DNA from: Macrolepiota albuminosa
Taxonomy: Eukaryota; Basidiomycota; Agaricomycetes; Agaricales; Agaricaceae
Reading direction: 5' to 3'
Length of the DNA: 64,000 nt
Assembly: GCA_027475525.1 (NCBI GenBank)
Contig: JAMWFC010000046.1
Coordinates: forward strand, 1,736,001-1,800,000
The notes beneath the pieces are model-generated. The model saw only the letters and a list, made by a program, of their open reading frames with translations, made no database searches and was not told the DNA's origin. This document shows positions 20,109-30,385 of the stretch, in pieces (within the stretch, counting starts at the first letter, position 1; every line of letters starts with the position of its first letter). The translations under genes were made by a program, and so were the position numbers.

Positions 20109-22779
20109 CTCCTCGATGGCGCCGGAAAACACTCGCAAGGGTCGTTGCTAACGTAAGGTCGCTTTCTCGGTCCCGGTTTCTGGAATTTCCCCCGTGGAAA
20201 CGTTGGTACCGTTCTTCTGACGCCCGAGTTAGGGTCGCTAATAGTTAGCGTCGTTTTGTCTTCAGACGTCGTCTTGACTACTGATCGGGCTAAAATGTCA
20301 AAGGGCCTCCCTAATAATAAGTCGTACGCAGGCGATCTAAGAATGTGTATTTGAAGGTAAAACGTAAGATCGCCAACAGCGCATGGCACGTTACGAGCCA
20401 TTCCCAAGGATCGATCAATAGTGCCGTTAGCGCTTTGCATATTAAGAATGATGGTCGGGTCGTAAATGATGCCAAGCTCATTAGCAACGTCGGCAGCCAT
20501 TGAAATAATCTGTGATCCGCTGTCCACGATAGAGGGTCGTAAATGATGCCAAGCTCATTAGCAACGTCGGCAGCCATTGAAATAATCTGTGATCCGCTGT
20601 CCACGATAGATTCTATCTCGCTTTTTCCATCAACTGTCAACATAATCAAGCGAATCGCGTGAGAGTCTTGAGCTACAGTGAGGACAGCGGGATCGTTGCT
20701 AGATCTTAGCGACTTAAGGTAAGTTTCAACCAGGTCAATGGACGTAGCTTCTTTGGGTGGCGCGGTCTCTTCTTTGATTTCCGACGCGACCGTCTCTGTT
20801 ATGTACGCGAATCCAGGTAGCGCGTCGTCGCATTTATCCACCGCCGTTACATTGTTAGCTACGTTCCGTCGAGGGGTTACCGCTGTACGCATCTGATTCC
20901 TGACGTCTGGCGCCACACTGCATAGCTCCCCTACCGACATCGTGACTTGACTTTTCATAATACAATCGAATACTTGCTTAGATTTTTCTATGTCGTAGAT
21001 TGGTGCCGTTGGTCGGTAGCCTCCTGCTGGCTTGTCTGGCGCCCCAAAGTTTCGATTGATAGGCGGAGCGTAGTTACTGGCAAGTCCTGAATACGAGTGT
21101 AATGGTGGTTCCGCGCTAGCTGAGGCTTTGGCCGTATCGGGTGTGTCGTCGTTGATGCTGGGATTCGCAGGCTTTGCGGGTGCTGGATCTGACGTAGCGC
21201 CTGAGGGTCTATAGTCTTTCAACGGTTGCTTGCTCTTTTTAATCTCGACACCATCGAAAACCTGATTCTTTAGCGACTTTAGCTCCCTTTCCAACGTCTC
21301 GATCCTCTCCTCTCGTGACAACGTCGGTCGCTCGCTAACAGCGTTAAGCTGGAGTACTTCATGGATTAGCGCCTGTTGTGGAGTTGTTTCTGCCTCCGTT
21401 GCGGCCGTACTATTGAGATTGCCCGTCGCTAAGTTCCCAGGGTTACGTCGGTGCCATTCATCAATTCGCCCCTGGAAGGTTCGGTGCTCAGGATATAGAG
21501 GGATGTTAGCGCCGGAGGGTAGGACTATTTTCCCGTCGGCGCCTCGGCGTGCTCTTCCTTGGCGCAGGTATTGTTCGAGGATAGCGCAGCGTCCACGAGT
21601 CATCGTATGTCCTGCCTCACCACAGAAGTGACAAGGGCCGGATTGCATATTACCTCGTGGCGCATTAAGGCTAGTCGAGATTAACGTTTCCAATTTGCTC
21701 ATAACGTTTGCGACAGCCGTGTTGACTGCGTTTTCCAGGTCCTCCTTCTTGACAAAACCTCCTTGATTGTTAGTTGCGCTAGGTGCGGGCGCCGCAACAG
21801 GTGGCGCCTTTCCTCCATTATCAGTGCTAGAAGGTCGCTGGAAGGGGATGCCAGTATCCGTGCCTTTCAGTATCCATTTACCTGCTTCAAAGACGTCTTC
21901 TATATCGTAGGGTTCCTCAGGATGGTGGTCGGACTTAAGAATTTCTAAGCGACGAGCTATACGAGTCCAAAGTGATGTTGGAATGCCTTGTTGAAACAAG
22001 CGCCGTTCCTCGTTCCTGTAGAGTTTGCCATTCTGTACTAGCCATCTTGCAATTCGCTGGAAGTCTCGATAATAAGTAGATAGCGTGCCTAGTGTATAAA
22101 TGCCCGTTGCGAAGGTATCCTGTACCAGTTTCTGGATTTCAAGGACGGTATAGCGCGTGGATTCCTCAGCGCCAGGGTACAGTTTAATGATCGCCTTTTT
22201 CCATTCCTCGTAGGTAAACGACCTTGGCACCGCCTCTCGTGTTAATCCTTGAAACTCATCCAGTCCCGTCCAGGATTCCGCGGTATCGTAGGAAACGTAT
22301 CTGGCGGCGTATTCTTTCATTTGTGTGTTGTCGGTGACTCGACAGTCGCGTAATAAATATTCCAATTCTTGGAAATACTGTGTTAGCTCGCGAGGTTTTG
22401 TCTTGTCCCATTTTGGCGACAAGAAGTGGTTTCTTGGCGGCATACGCGGTGTGTTTGCCTGCTCCATACTAGCTGGCGTCGACGTCGTGGTGGGAATAGT
22501 AGTGTTAGTGGTAGTTTCGCTTGGCGTAGTTGTAGTCGGTACTGGCTCGGGTAATTCTGAGTCACTAGGTTCTGGCGATAATGACCTAGACAGCTCTTCC
22601 AAAGGAGTAAGCGGTGTATGGTTTTCACCTGCTAAGTATTTGAATGGTCGGGAAAACGGGAAAAAGCTTTCAGCCAAGCTATCTGGAGCGGCTTCAAGTT
22701 CCTGATCTAAGGTCTGCCTCGGTAGCGCGCCTGGTAAGTGTGGTGACTCAGTTAAGGTTTGTTCAAACGCGCTCTCCAA
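20105..22779 (-). CDS. gag: Gypsy Gag with zinc knuckle and aspartic protease
   Basis: The frame is open from near the PBS; there is no ATG before 22467 (MEQANTPRMPPRNHF), so translation probably starts there. The capsid-like region has EYLLRDCRVTDN and TAESWTGLDEF. A zinc knuckle reads CHFCGEAGHTMTRGRC (C-x2-C-x4-H-x6-C, one variant of the CCHC box). A Pro-rich linker leads to the protease active site SIVDSGSQI (DSG). ORF ends PCECFPAPSRR, TGA at 20107-20105. A 77-bp duplication at 20457-20610 interrupts the frame right after the protease site; collapsing it restores continuity. Confidence 0.88.
20457..20610. repeat. 77-bp tandem duplication in the protease region
   Basis: Units 20457-20533 and 20534-20610, identical. 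It duplicates the segment encoding DSGSQIISMAADVANELGI and breaks the Gag-PR frame. Period-77 series. Confidence 0.92.
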
Positions 22780-22837
22780 TAGGAGGCGGCGCTGTCGCTG
22801 GGCTCGAGTTTCTGGCGGAATTCTGCCTCAATAGAAC

Positions 22838-22855
22838 CCCTCGCGGTGGGCTCCA
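22838..22855 (-). other. Primer binding site
   Basis: Three T residues after the end of the 5' LTR (minus strand) comes TGGAGCCCACCGCGAGGG, the TGG start expected for complementarity to a tRNA 3' CCA end. I cannot name the tRNA. Confidence 0.8.
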
Positions 22856-22858
22856 AAA

Positions 22859-23901
22859 TGATGACGCCAACTGTGGTTGGGTGCGCTGGACGTATACGCA
22901 GTACAACGCCGTCTCCAGCGCCTGGCGTACGGGTTTGTGAGGAGTCCCAGCAGGGTCCCGGTGTGCTCGAGCAGAGGTGATAGGGCGATGCGCTAGACGA
23001 TAGCGCCTCGGATGCTACCTAGCAAGTGGTAAGCGTCGTAGCTTAGGAGAAGTTATAGAGAAAGAAACGAATAGCGCAGCGTAGCGTGCCCGTAGGTCGC
23101 ACCGTAAACGACGAAGACGAGATAGACGAAGCTAGTGCCAAACTTAGTGGCAAAGTCAGGCAATGCTAGCGCGATTTGAACGCTAAGTGTAACTGGATGC
23201 TCAAGAGGTTACGATTCGTTGTTATATACATGGCAAGTAGCTAGTTTTTATACTATGCGCTACATTATTTCCAAAATAAGTCCATTGATGGCGCTACCAA
23301 TTAGCGCCTCTCTTCGTGACTGTAGCTAACGGCCACCTGTCAACGGCGACCTGCAGCACATGGGTGACGGCGACCAACGGCGACTCTAAAACTACTTAGA
23401 AGTGGTACGAGTTTGCTCACTTTTTGATGTAATTTAATTGGCCATGCCATCCCGGGGTATGGTCGGGGAATCCTTGACAGACGCCGTGAGCGCTAATTCC
23501 GGCGCTAAACATTGTACCATCTTTTGATAGATTTAAATGTCGGGTCTGCGTGTATCCTGTCTCGTCGTCATTGATTCTTTTAGACTTCTGATTGAGGTGC
23601 CTCGGTGATTGACAGCGCCAATTGCTAACTCCTTCCAGTACTGATCGGGGTTTGGTCAGAGTCCCCTCCCGCCGTTATGCTAGCGCTATGAGTCCTGAGT
23701 CTTCTTGGTCTTCAAAGTAACTGAGTGGAGTGCGCTGAGGGGCTGCTACTGGTGATTGAGATGAATGGATAAGTCTTGCCATAGAGCGCCCGCGCTAGGG
23801 CTGCTCTGTACCCAAGGCTGGTCGCTAGAGCCTTTAGTGTGTCAAGTGTTGGTCGGCCTATAATGTCCCTTGATGCGCTCAGTCCGAGTAGAAGCCTATC
23901 A
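22859..23901 (-). repeat. 5' LTR of the Gypsy element
   Basis: 1043 bp, about 99% identical to 10349-11391. Differences seen include G/A at the CCCGGCAG site, CGACAG/TTGACAG, GACGGC/GATGGC and AATTCTGG/AATTCCGG; almost all are transitions. Confidence 0.95.
23245..23252 (-). promoter_or_regulatory. TATA box of the 5' LTR
   Basis: TATAAAAA on the minus strand, about 650 bp into the LTR from its U3 end, with further TA-rich sequence downstream. Placed as the likely gag-pol promoter by position only. Confidence 0.5.
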
Positions 23902-24440
23902 CCGTGGATCATAATGCCATTGGTCACCATCATTTATATGCAATGGGTCGCTGTTGACAGGTCACCATTAGAGGAAACCATGAGAAGAGGCGCTAGGAGG
24001 TAGTGCCGCAAATGGACTTATCTTGAAAAATACAGTAGCACATAGTATATAAGATAGCTACTTCACATGTACATAACAATGAATTGTAATCTCTTGAGCA
24101 CTCAGTTATACTTAGTGTTCAAATCGTGCTAGCTTTGCCTGACTTCATCACTAAGTTGAGTGCTAGCTTCATCTATTTTGTCTTTGTCATTTACAGTGCC
24201 ATCTACGGGCACATTATGCTGCACTACTTGTCTTTTTTCTTTTTATCTTTGCTTAAGCTACCGCACTTACCATTTGCTAGGTAGCATCCAAGGTGCTATC
24301 ATCTAGCACATCGTTCTATCACATCTGCTCAAGCATATCAGGACCCCATCAGAACTCCTCACATCTACATATGCCAGGCACTGGAGACGGTGTTGTACTG
24401 CATATATGTCCAGTGCACCCAACCACAGTTGGCATCATTA
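23902..24440 (-). mobile_element. Old Gypsy LTR, inverted, right half
   Basis: Continues the LTR interrupted at 10348; the repeated CCGT is the TSD of the young element. It ends ACAGTTGGCATCATTA, corresponding to the LTR terminus ACAGTTGGCGTCATCA read inverted. Almost every CpG of the young LTR is TpG or CpA here. Confidence 0.75.
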
Positions 24441-25479
24441 TTGGCATGGAAGATGAGGAAAACTTGTGACATAGTATATTGCTGTTGAGGGATGACTTGA
24501 GTAAGTCATAAGGTTTTTTATATTATTTTTATTATTACTCTTTTTTTATTCTGTAGTATGCCACTGTGTGTGATGCGTGATTAGTATTTGTTTATCTTTA
24601 CAAATAAACCTTAATTATTTTCAGATAGACTACCTAGATACATGGAGCACAACTCTTTAGTCAACAACATATACTTGGAGTAACTGAGGATGAGCTCTTT
24701 TTATTTACACATACTTATAAATTGACTAACTACACCCTGTAGACTTACTACCATACTTCTACAACTGCTGATAATATTGCAACAAGTTCAAGAAAAAATA
24801 TGTTTATCTTCACAGAAGGTGGACAAATCTGATAGCCATTTCCAGCATCTACAAAAGCTAGACCCAGCTTGAGACTGGCATCAGTCCATAGTAAAATTAT
24901 TACTCCAATGTGTGCTCTTAAGAAGATGAACACCAGTGGCTTTAGATATAACTTCAAGAATCCAGTTCATGTTTTTGATGGTATCATGATTCAGAAAGAT
25001 TCCTGCATGCATCATAGTTTTGCCTGAGATTTTCCTGTAAAGTTCTGATAGTGCTGGGTAACTCCATGGCAGGATGTTAAGTAGCCAATTGAGGTGTCCA
25101 GCTAGGTGAAGCTAATCTTGTAGTGGTGAATAGTGTGATGAATTGTTGATAAATGAGTGCACTTTTGTAATAATAGTGTTAATTGAGTCATCCACAAGGG
25201 TAATGGTACTCAAGTTTATATCAATCCAAAAACCAATGATTTTTAACATTGGACTGAATTTTTGTTTTTTTTTGTTCTTAAGAGCAATCAATTACATCCC
25301 AGAAGATAAGTAGCTGAGCTTGCTGTCTTGGATGTAAGCAACCTTTATATATGACTGCATGTAAAGCTTAATTCCATGAGAAAAAATCATTTATGAAAAC
25401 ATGAAGATCCAATCTCCCTCTGCCAGCTGTGTGACTGAGCCACAGCCTTTAGAGGTCACCCTTACACAGCTGAAATGAC
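24441..25479 (-). pseudogene. Reverse transcriptase / RNase H remnant of a YR retroelement
   Basis: Minus-strand coding traces with stops: LPWSYPALSELYRKISGKT, then NMNWILEVISKATGVHL, then an RNase H-like TDASLKLGLAFVDAGNGYQI and FFLELVAILSAVVE (about 25075-24748). Basidiomycete YR retroelements carry this order (conserved LPWGRPALTELYRK and YTDAS). It may belong to the same family as the recombinase at 7.2-8.6 kb. From 25405 to 25474 there is a block (CTGTGTGACTGAGCCACAG) shared with 27660-27718. CpG-poor. Confidence 0.55.
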
Positions 25480-25708
25480 AGGTGACAGCTGATAATCACA
25501 CCATCAGCAAGCAGTTACAAGTGGCATCAATCAATTAGCACATGATATAGCTAGCTGATAACAGCACTTAACAAATTGGAAATAATGGCATTTACTTATG
25601 ACAGACAGCTTGGTGTTTTACCCTGACATCTGATGTCTCTTGGTGCTCCTTCTTCAGTCAGATGGACAGCTTTCTTATATATTTCTTATTATTTGGTTTA
25701 ATGCATGG
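25480..25708 (-). repeat. Repeat E, second copy, proximal part
   Basis: Reverse-complement counterpart of 9290-9510 (AGCTGAAATGACA..TGACAGCTG). It ends at ATGG (25705-25708), which is repeated at 28420-28423 on the far side of the inserted LTR structure. Confidence 0.55.
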
Positions 25709-27082
25709 CAGTTATCTACTCAGGCTAAGCGCATCAAGAGACACTATAGGCCTACCAACATTTGACATACTAGAGACTCTAGCAATCTTTTTAGACACAG
25801 AACATCTCTGGCTTTGGTGCCCCACTACAGACTTTACTTATTAGTCTTATCCAACATTTATCAGTTCTTTAGCACACACTATCCATTGACTTCAAGGATT
25901 TAGGAGGCTCAGAACTCATAGCACTAGCATGATAGCAGGGAGATGACTTTGACCAAACTCTGATCAATTTAAAAAAGGAGTTAGTATTAGGCGCTGCCAT
26001 TTGACAAAGCATCTCAATCAGAAGTCTAAAGAAGCAATGATGATGGCACAGGATATACTCAAGCCCAATATTTAGACCTATCAGAAATTGATACAATGTT
26101 TAGTACTAATATTAATACTCATGGCATCCATCAAGGATTTTCTAACCATACTCCAGAGTGGCCTGGCCAATCAGATTTTTATTAAAAACTAAGCAGACTC
26201 ATACAATTTTAAGTAAGTTTTAGAGTTGCCATTGATGACGCCAACTGTAGTTGAATATGCTAAATATTATACAGTACAACACCATTTTCAGCATCTGGCA
26301 TGCATAGTTGTAAGGAGTTCTGACAGAGTTCTAGTGTGCTCAAGTAGATATGATAAAACAACATGCTAAATGATAGTGCCTTGAACACTACCTAGCAAAC
26401 TGTAAGCACTGTAGTCTAGATAAAAATATTGGAAATAGAAAAAATAGCACAATATAATGTGCCTGTAGGTGGCACCATAAATGACGATAATGATGAAGAT
26501 GAGGCTAGTGCCCAACTTAGTGATGAAGTTAGATCAAGCTAGCACGATTTGAATGCTGAGTGTAACTTGAGTGCTAAAAGAGTTATGATTTGTTTTTATA
26601 TACATGTGAAGTAGCTATTTTTTATACTATGTGCTACTGTATTTTCAAGATGAGTCCATTTGTGGCACTACCAATTAGCACCTCTCCTCATAGTTTCAGC
26701 TAATGGTGACCTATCAATAGTGACTGACATCACATGGCTAATAGTGACCAATGGTATTATAGCCCATTGATCATGGCAACTCTGAACTGACTTAGAATTG
26801 TATGGATCTGCTCACTTTTTAGTATAATTTTGATTGACCAGGCTTCTCCAGGGTATGGTCAGAAAATCCTCAACAGATGCTGTGAGTACTAATGTCAGCG
26901 CTAAACATTGTATCAATTTCTGATAGATTAAAATGTCAGGTTTGAGTATATTCTGCACCATTGTCATTGATTCTTTAGACTTCTGATTGAGGTGTCTCAT
27001 CAAATAGCAGCACCTAATGCTAACTCCTTTCAGAATTGATCAGAGTTTGGTCAGAGTCTCCCTCCTCACCATTGTGCTAGCG

Positions 27083-27237
27083 CTATGAGTCCTGAGTCTC
27101 CTAAATTCTTAGAGTTGACAGATTGTCAGGGGACTCCTCATTTCTTCCTTTTCTCACTCCTATGAGTCCTGAGTCTCCTAAATTCTTAGAGTTGACAGAT
27201 TGTCAGGGGACTCCTCATTTCTTCCTTTTCTCACTCC
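27083..27237. repeat. 77-bp tandem duplication in the TE island
   Basis: Units start at 27084 and 27161 (period 77). Lies at the edge of the insertion inside the decayed LTR. Period-77 series. Confidence 0.9.
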
Positions 27238-27718
27238 TTATCTCTTCACTCTCCCTTCATTCATTCTCTTATTACTTCTGACATTATTTCATTTTACTGT
27301 TTCTATTCTTTCAACACTATCTGTTAGTACTACTCTCAGCCCTTGAGGTGCTCTGGTTCTTTAGCTACTATTCAGACAAGTGTGGGCCCTTCAGCACCGC
27401 TTCCAGACTGCTTATATCAGCTGGAGTTTGCCTTTCTGACTTCTAAAGTCTGGAGTTTTCCTGCCTTGTTTGCACAGTTGTTTTATTAGTCAATTTTTGA
27501 GTTTTTAAGGTTTTGTTGTACTGTACAGTTGTTTCCCATGCTTCAGAAGCCCCAGAAACATCCAACCTGGCATAGGGAATCCCTAGACTTGTTCTCTTTG
27601 GATCTCCCTCTGCTAGGTGAGTAGTTATTATAATATTGTCAGTACATACTCTAATATACTTTGGATCTCCCTCTGCCAGCTGTGTGACTGAGCCACAGCC
27701 TCTAGAGGTTGCCCTTAC
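27114..27718. mobile_element. Unclassified insertion in the decayed LTR
   Basis: LTR homology stops after about 27113 and resumes near 27719. The inserted sequence ends TCTAGAGGTTGCCCTTACACAG, and about 60 bp of this end recur at 25410-25474. Pyrimidine-rich start; no coding trace. Part of it is the 77-bp duplication. Type unknown. Confidence 0.4.
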
Positions 27719-28423
27719 ACAGATAGTGTGTGCTGAAGGACTAATAAATGTTGGGTGAGCCTGATGAATAAAGTCTATAGCAGGGGTGCCAAAGCCAGAG
27801 ATATCCTAGGTCCAAGACAATCACTAGAGTCTTTAGTAGGTCACATGTCAGTAAGCCTATAGTGTTTCTTAATGTGCTCAGCCCAAGTAGAAGCCTATCA
27901 CCATGGCCAATAAGCTGTAACATCATTGATCACAATCATACATATGCTACAGGTTGCTGTTAGCTGTAACCATGAGGAGAGGTGCTAATTGGTAGTGCCG
28001 TAAATGGACTTATCAATACAGTAGCACATAATATAAAAGATAGCTACTTTACATATATATAACAACAAATTGTAACCTATTGAGCACCCAGTTACACTCA
28101 GCGTTCAAATCATGCTAGCTTGACCTAACTTTGTCACTAAGTTGGGCACTAGCTTTGTTTTTATTGTCTTCATTATTTATAGTGCCATTTATAGGTACAT
28201 TGCATTGCACTATTCTTTCTCTTTTCAATATCTTTGCTTAGACTACAGTGCTTACAGTTTGCTAGGTAGTGTCTGAGGCGCTATCATCTAGCATGTTGTC
28301 TTATTACATTTACTCAAGCACACTGGGACTCTGTCAGGACTCCACTATGCATGCCAGGTGCTGGAGACAGCATCGTATTGCGTAATGTCCAGTGCACCCA
28401 ACCATAGTTGGCATCATCAATGG

Positions 28424-28945
28424 TTTACCATGCCTTGATGACCCTTAGCTATTTGGCAATGGTGAACTCATTTTTACTATAAATACTTACCATTGTTACT
28501 AGTTACAGCACAGAACAGAGTATCTTGTTTACCCCTCAGTTCACTCTACAATTCAGATTTCTTTTGCACTGACTAAATTTATAGTTGCCAATTGTCTGAG
28601 CACTTCTAGCTTGCTTGCCACAGTTATGCTTATAGAACCTACACACCTTGCACTTATGGCAGGCAGTATACAGCTTAGTTATTGCTAAGCCTCTAGTTCT
28701 CTTGCTGCACTTCTTGCTGCACCTTACTCATATCTGCTCCCTCTTTCATTTAGATGCACTTCATTGTTAGCACACTCCTCCTTACTGCACTTTCATTATC
28801 AACTTCCACCAAATCTTGCCATTCAACTTGTTTCCAACTTATTCTCTGGAACCTGCCCAGGACTCCCTCAACATTTAGCATGCCCAACACATTTTCTCTA
28901 GTCAGTAGCTGTAAACCATGTCTGCTACTGATCAACTTTTAGACA
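28424..28945 (-). repeat. Repeat E, second copy, distal part
   Basis: Reverse-complement counterpart of 8740-9190. The minus-strand frame includes TRENVLGMLNVEGVLGRFQR and the small Cys-rich ORF described at 8934. I do not recognise the first frame. CpG-poor. Confidence 0.5.
28562..28745 (-). pseudogene. Second copy of the small Cys-rich ORF
   Basis: Minus-strand frame with ACHKCKVCRFYKHNCGKQAR and a basic tail, diverged from the 8934 ORF but with the same cysteine spacing and the same C-terminal RNLNC.VN. Confidence 0.35.
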
Positions 28946-29044
28946 TCATCAATGCATCTAAAATCAGACTGGCTTCTCCAAGAAGGTTGGCAATCTTGTC
29001 AATGAAAACAAACAGAGACTCAGAAGAGGCTGATGCTTGACTGA

Positions 29045-29523
29045 GTTTAGCTCATAGTGCAGCCCAGGCCCCCCCCCTCAACTGCTTGTTGATGCTTCCT
29101 ATTCCTATCTTCTTCAGAAATTGTTTGGCTGCAACTCTCTTTTTGTATAGCTGGCTCTTCCATTGATAATTCAGGTTCTGGATCTTGAGACAACAGAGGG
29201 GGCTGTCTAGCCTTGCCAGCAGGCACTTTGAGTCAATGCACTGCCTCCTTGATATAGTCCCTAACTTCAACAGCTGACAGACCCAGCACCCTAAGGCTGT
29301 CAGTAAACTCATCAATGCTTTTAGTTCCTTCAACCACTTCATCAACGAGCTTTTGACATAAGGACGTTCGTGCCTGTATAATCTCAAATTCGGCATTGTT
29401 ACAGACTGCATTTTCGGACTTAGAGCGACGAAGAGTCTCAGCTTCGTCCCTGTAAGATGAGGGCGAACCCTGATGAGGTTGGACAGTAGAGCAAGACGGC
29501 TCATTGCGTCCAATATGAGACAT
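29045..29523 (-). pseudogene. Gag-like N-terminal ORF of a retroelement (one nonsense codon)
   Basis: Starts ATG 29523 (MSHIGRNEPSC). It contains DEAETLRRSKSENAVCNNAE, RTSLCQKLVDEVVEGTKSID and EFTDSLRVLGLSAVEVRDYI, a pattern I associate with first ORFs of basidiomycete retroelements. The frame then meets TGA at 29235-29233 (AVH*LKVPAGK), a likely CGA-to-TGA change, and stays open to about 29045. CpG depletion begins inside this ORF at about 29340 and extends leftwards; the first 180 bp retain CpG. Confidence 0.5.
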
Positions 29524-30047
29524 AGATGACGAGGAACAAGTAGATCTGAAAAGAAAAGTAACTGGACTGTAATGCACAAATGAAATCTGAGAAAATCGGG
29601 GTGAGATGGCCTCTTGTGGCTGTGGGCCGACGGCTTACTGTAACTTATCGAACTTGCTGTGACGGAGACTTCCTAGTCACCAAGTTCGATAAGGCTGCGG
29701 TGAGGGATGAGGGGAAGCCCATCGCTGCGTGGGGTGGATGTCTCACCTTGATTTGCAGAGTAAAATTAATAGAAGACGGACGGATGGAATAGATACGTGT
29801 TTATGCTCTGCAAATCAATCCGGTGTGAGCTGAATGAAGTGAGAGAGCGACTACGCGCTCACCTGTGCTGCCCTAGAATAATCGGAGAGGATGGCAGCAC
29901 AAGAAAAGAGGTGGAACTGTTTCGGCCCTACTGTTCCCGACTCGGCGTCTGCCAAACTATGGCACCATGCCGGGAATGGCTCGAGTCCCTTTTGTGAGTG
30001 TGAATGACGTGAGTTGTTGTGCAGAGGCCTCCGAAAAGGCTCCCTGT
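29524..30047. other. Unassigned, CpG-containing DNA between the TE island and duplicate 2
   Basis: 524 bp. Contains an inverted repeat (ACTTATCGAACTTG near 29641 and CAAGTTCGATAAGG near 29681). No gene recognised. Could be 5' leader of the gag-like ORF or filler at the breakpoint. Confidence 0.4.
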
Positions 30048-30058
30048 CCGTCACCCTC

Positions 30059-30385
30059 ACAGACTCCACGCGTCCGGGGCGCCTTACGATCGTCCGCTTC
30101 GGCCTCGTTGACCCTGAAGTCACCGGCGTGGTTGGCACAGGCGAGGTCGCGCCGCAGCAGGAGGCGTGGATCCGTGAAACAGTTTTTGAGGCTTTGAGTG
30201 GGAGCGGGAAGTTGCCGCCGGAGATTGTGGAGATGGTGATGGATAGGGTTCTGAGCGAGGGTGAGGCACGGGAGTGTGCCAGGAAATTGAGGGATGTTGG
30301 GGAGGTGTTTAGGGTTAGGAATGATCAGTATCATTTTTGTATTCCGTTTGATGTGTGGAGTGCGCCGGACGTTGTTCCACTTTGA
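30059..30385 (+). pseudogene. DUF4246 C-terminal fragment (duplicate)
   Basis: Encodes about 108 residues matching the C terminus of the gene at 1018-2955, in frame to the same stop (FCIPFDVWSAPDVVPL). The 5' four-fifths are missing; a short remnant may be at 6919. Confidence 0.85.

Larger units (their letters stand above)
10349..23901 (-). mobile_element. Young 13.55-kb Ty3/Gypsy LTR retrotransposon with antisense genes
   Basis: Complete element on the minus strand: 5' LTR 22859-23901, PBS 22855-22838, Gag-protease 22779-20105, Pol 20108-16352, three plus-strand accessory genes 11538-16203, PPT 11400-11392, 3' LTR 10349-11391. The 4-bp TSD CCGT lies at 10345-10348 and 23902-23905. LTRs differ by about a dozen substitutions (about 1%), nearly all transitions, so the insertion is recent. 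Unlike its surroundings it keeps abundant CpG. Domain order PR-RT-RH-IN identifies Ty3/Gypsy. About 5 kb of its length lies between pol and the 3' LTR. Confidence 0.93.
26233..27900 (+). mobile_element. Decayed Gypsy LTR inserted in the outer inverted LTR
   Basis: Starts TGATGACGCCAACTGTAG and ends GAAGCCTATCA, as the young LTRs do when read on the plus strand. The TSD is CCAT (26229-26232 and 27901-27904), the CpG-decayed equivalent of CCGT around the young element, at the same target position. It is itself interrupted from about 27114 to 27718. Confidence 0.65.
25709..28419 (-). mobile_element. Decayed inverted Gypsy LTR with another LTR inside
   Basis: Outer LTR inverted: left part 25709-26232, right part 27905-28419, flanked by a 4-bp TSD ATGG (25705-25708, 28420-28423). 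It is split by an LTR in plus sense. Sequence resembles the young LTR throughout but is AT-shifted at former CpG sites. Same nested arrangement as at 9813-24440. Confidence 0.65.
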
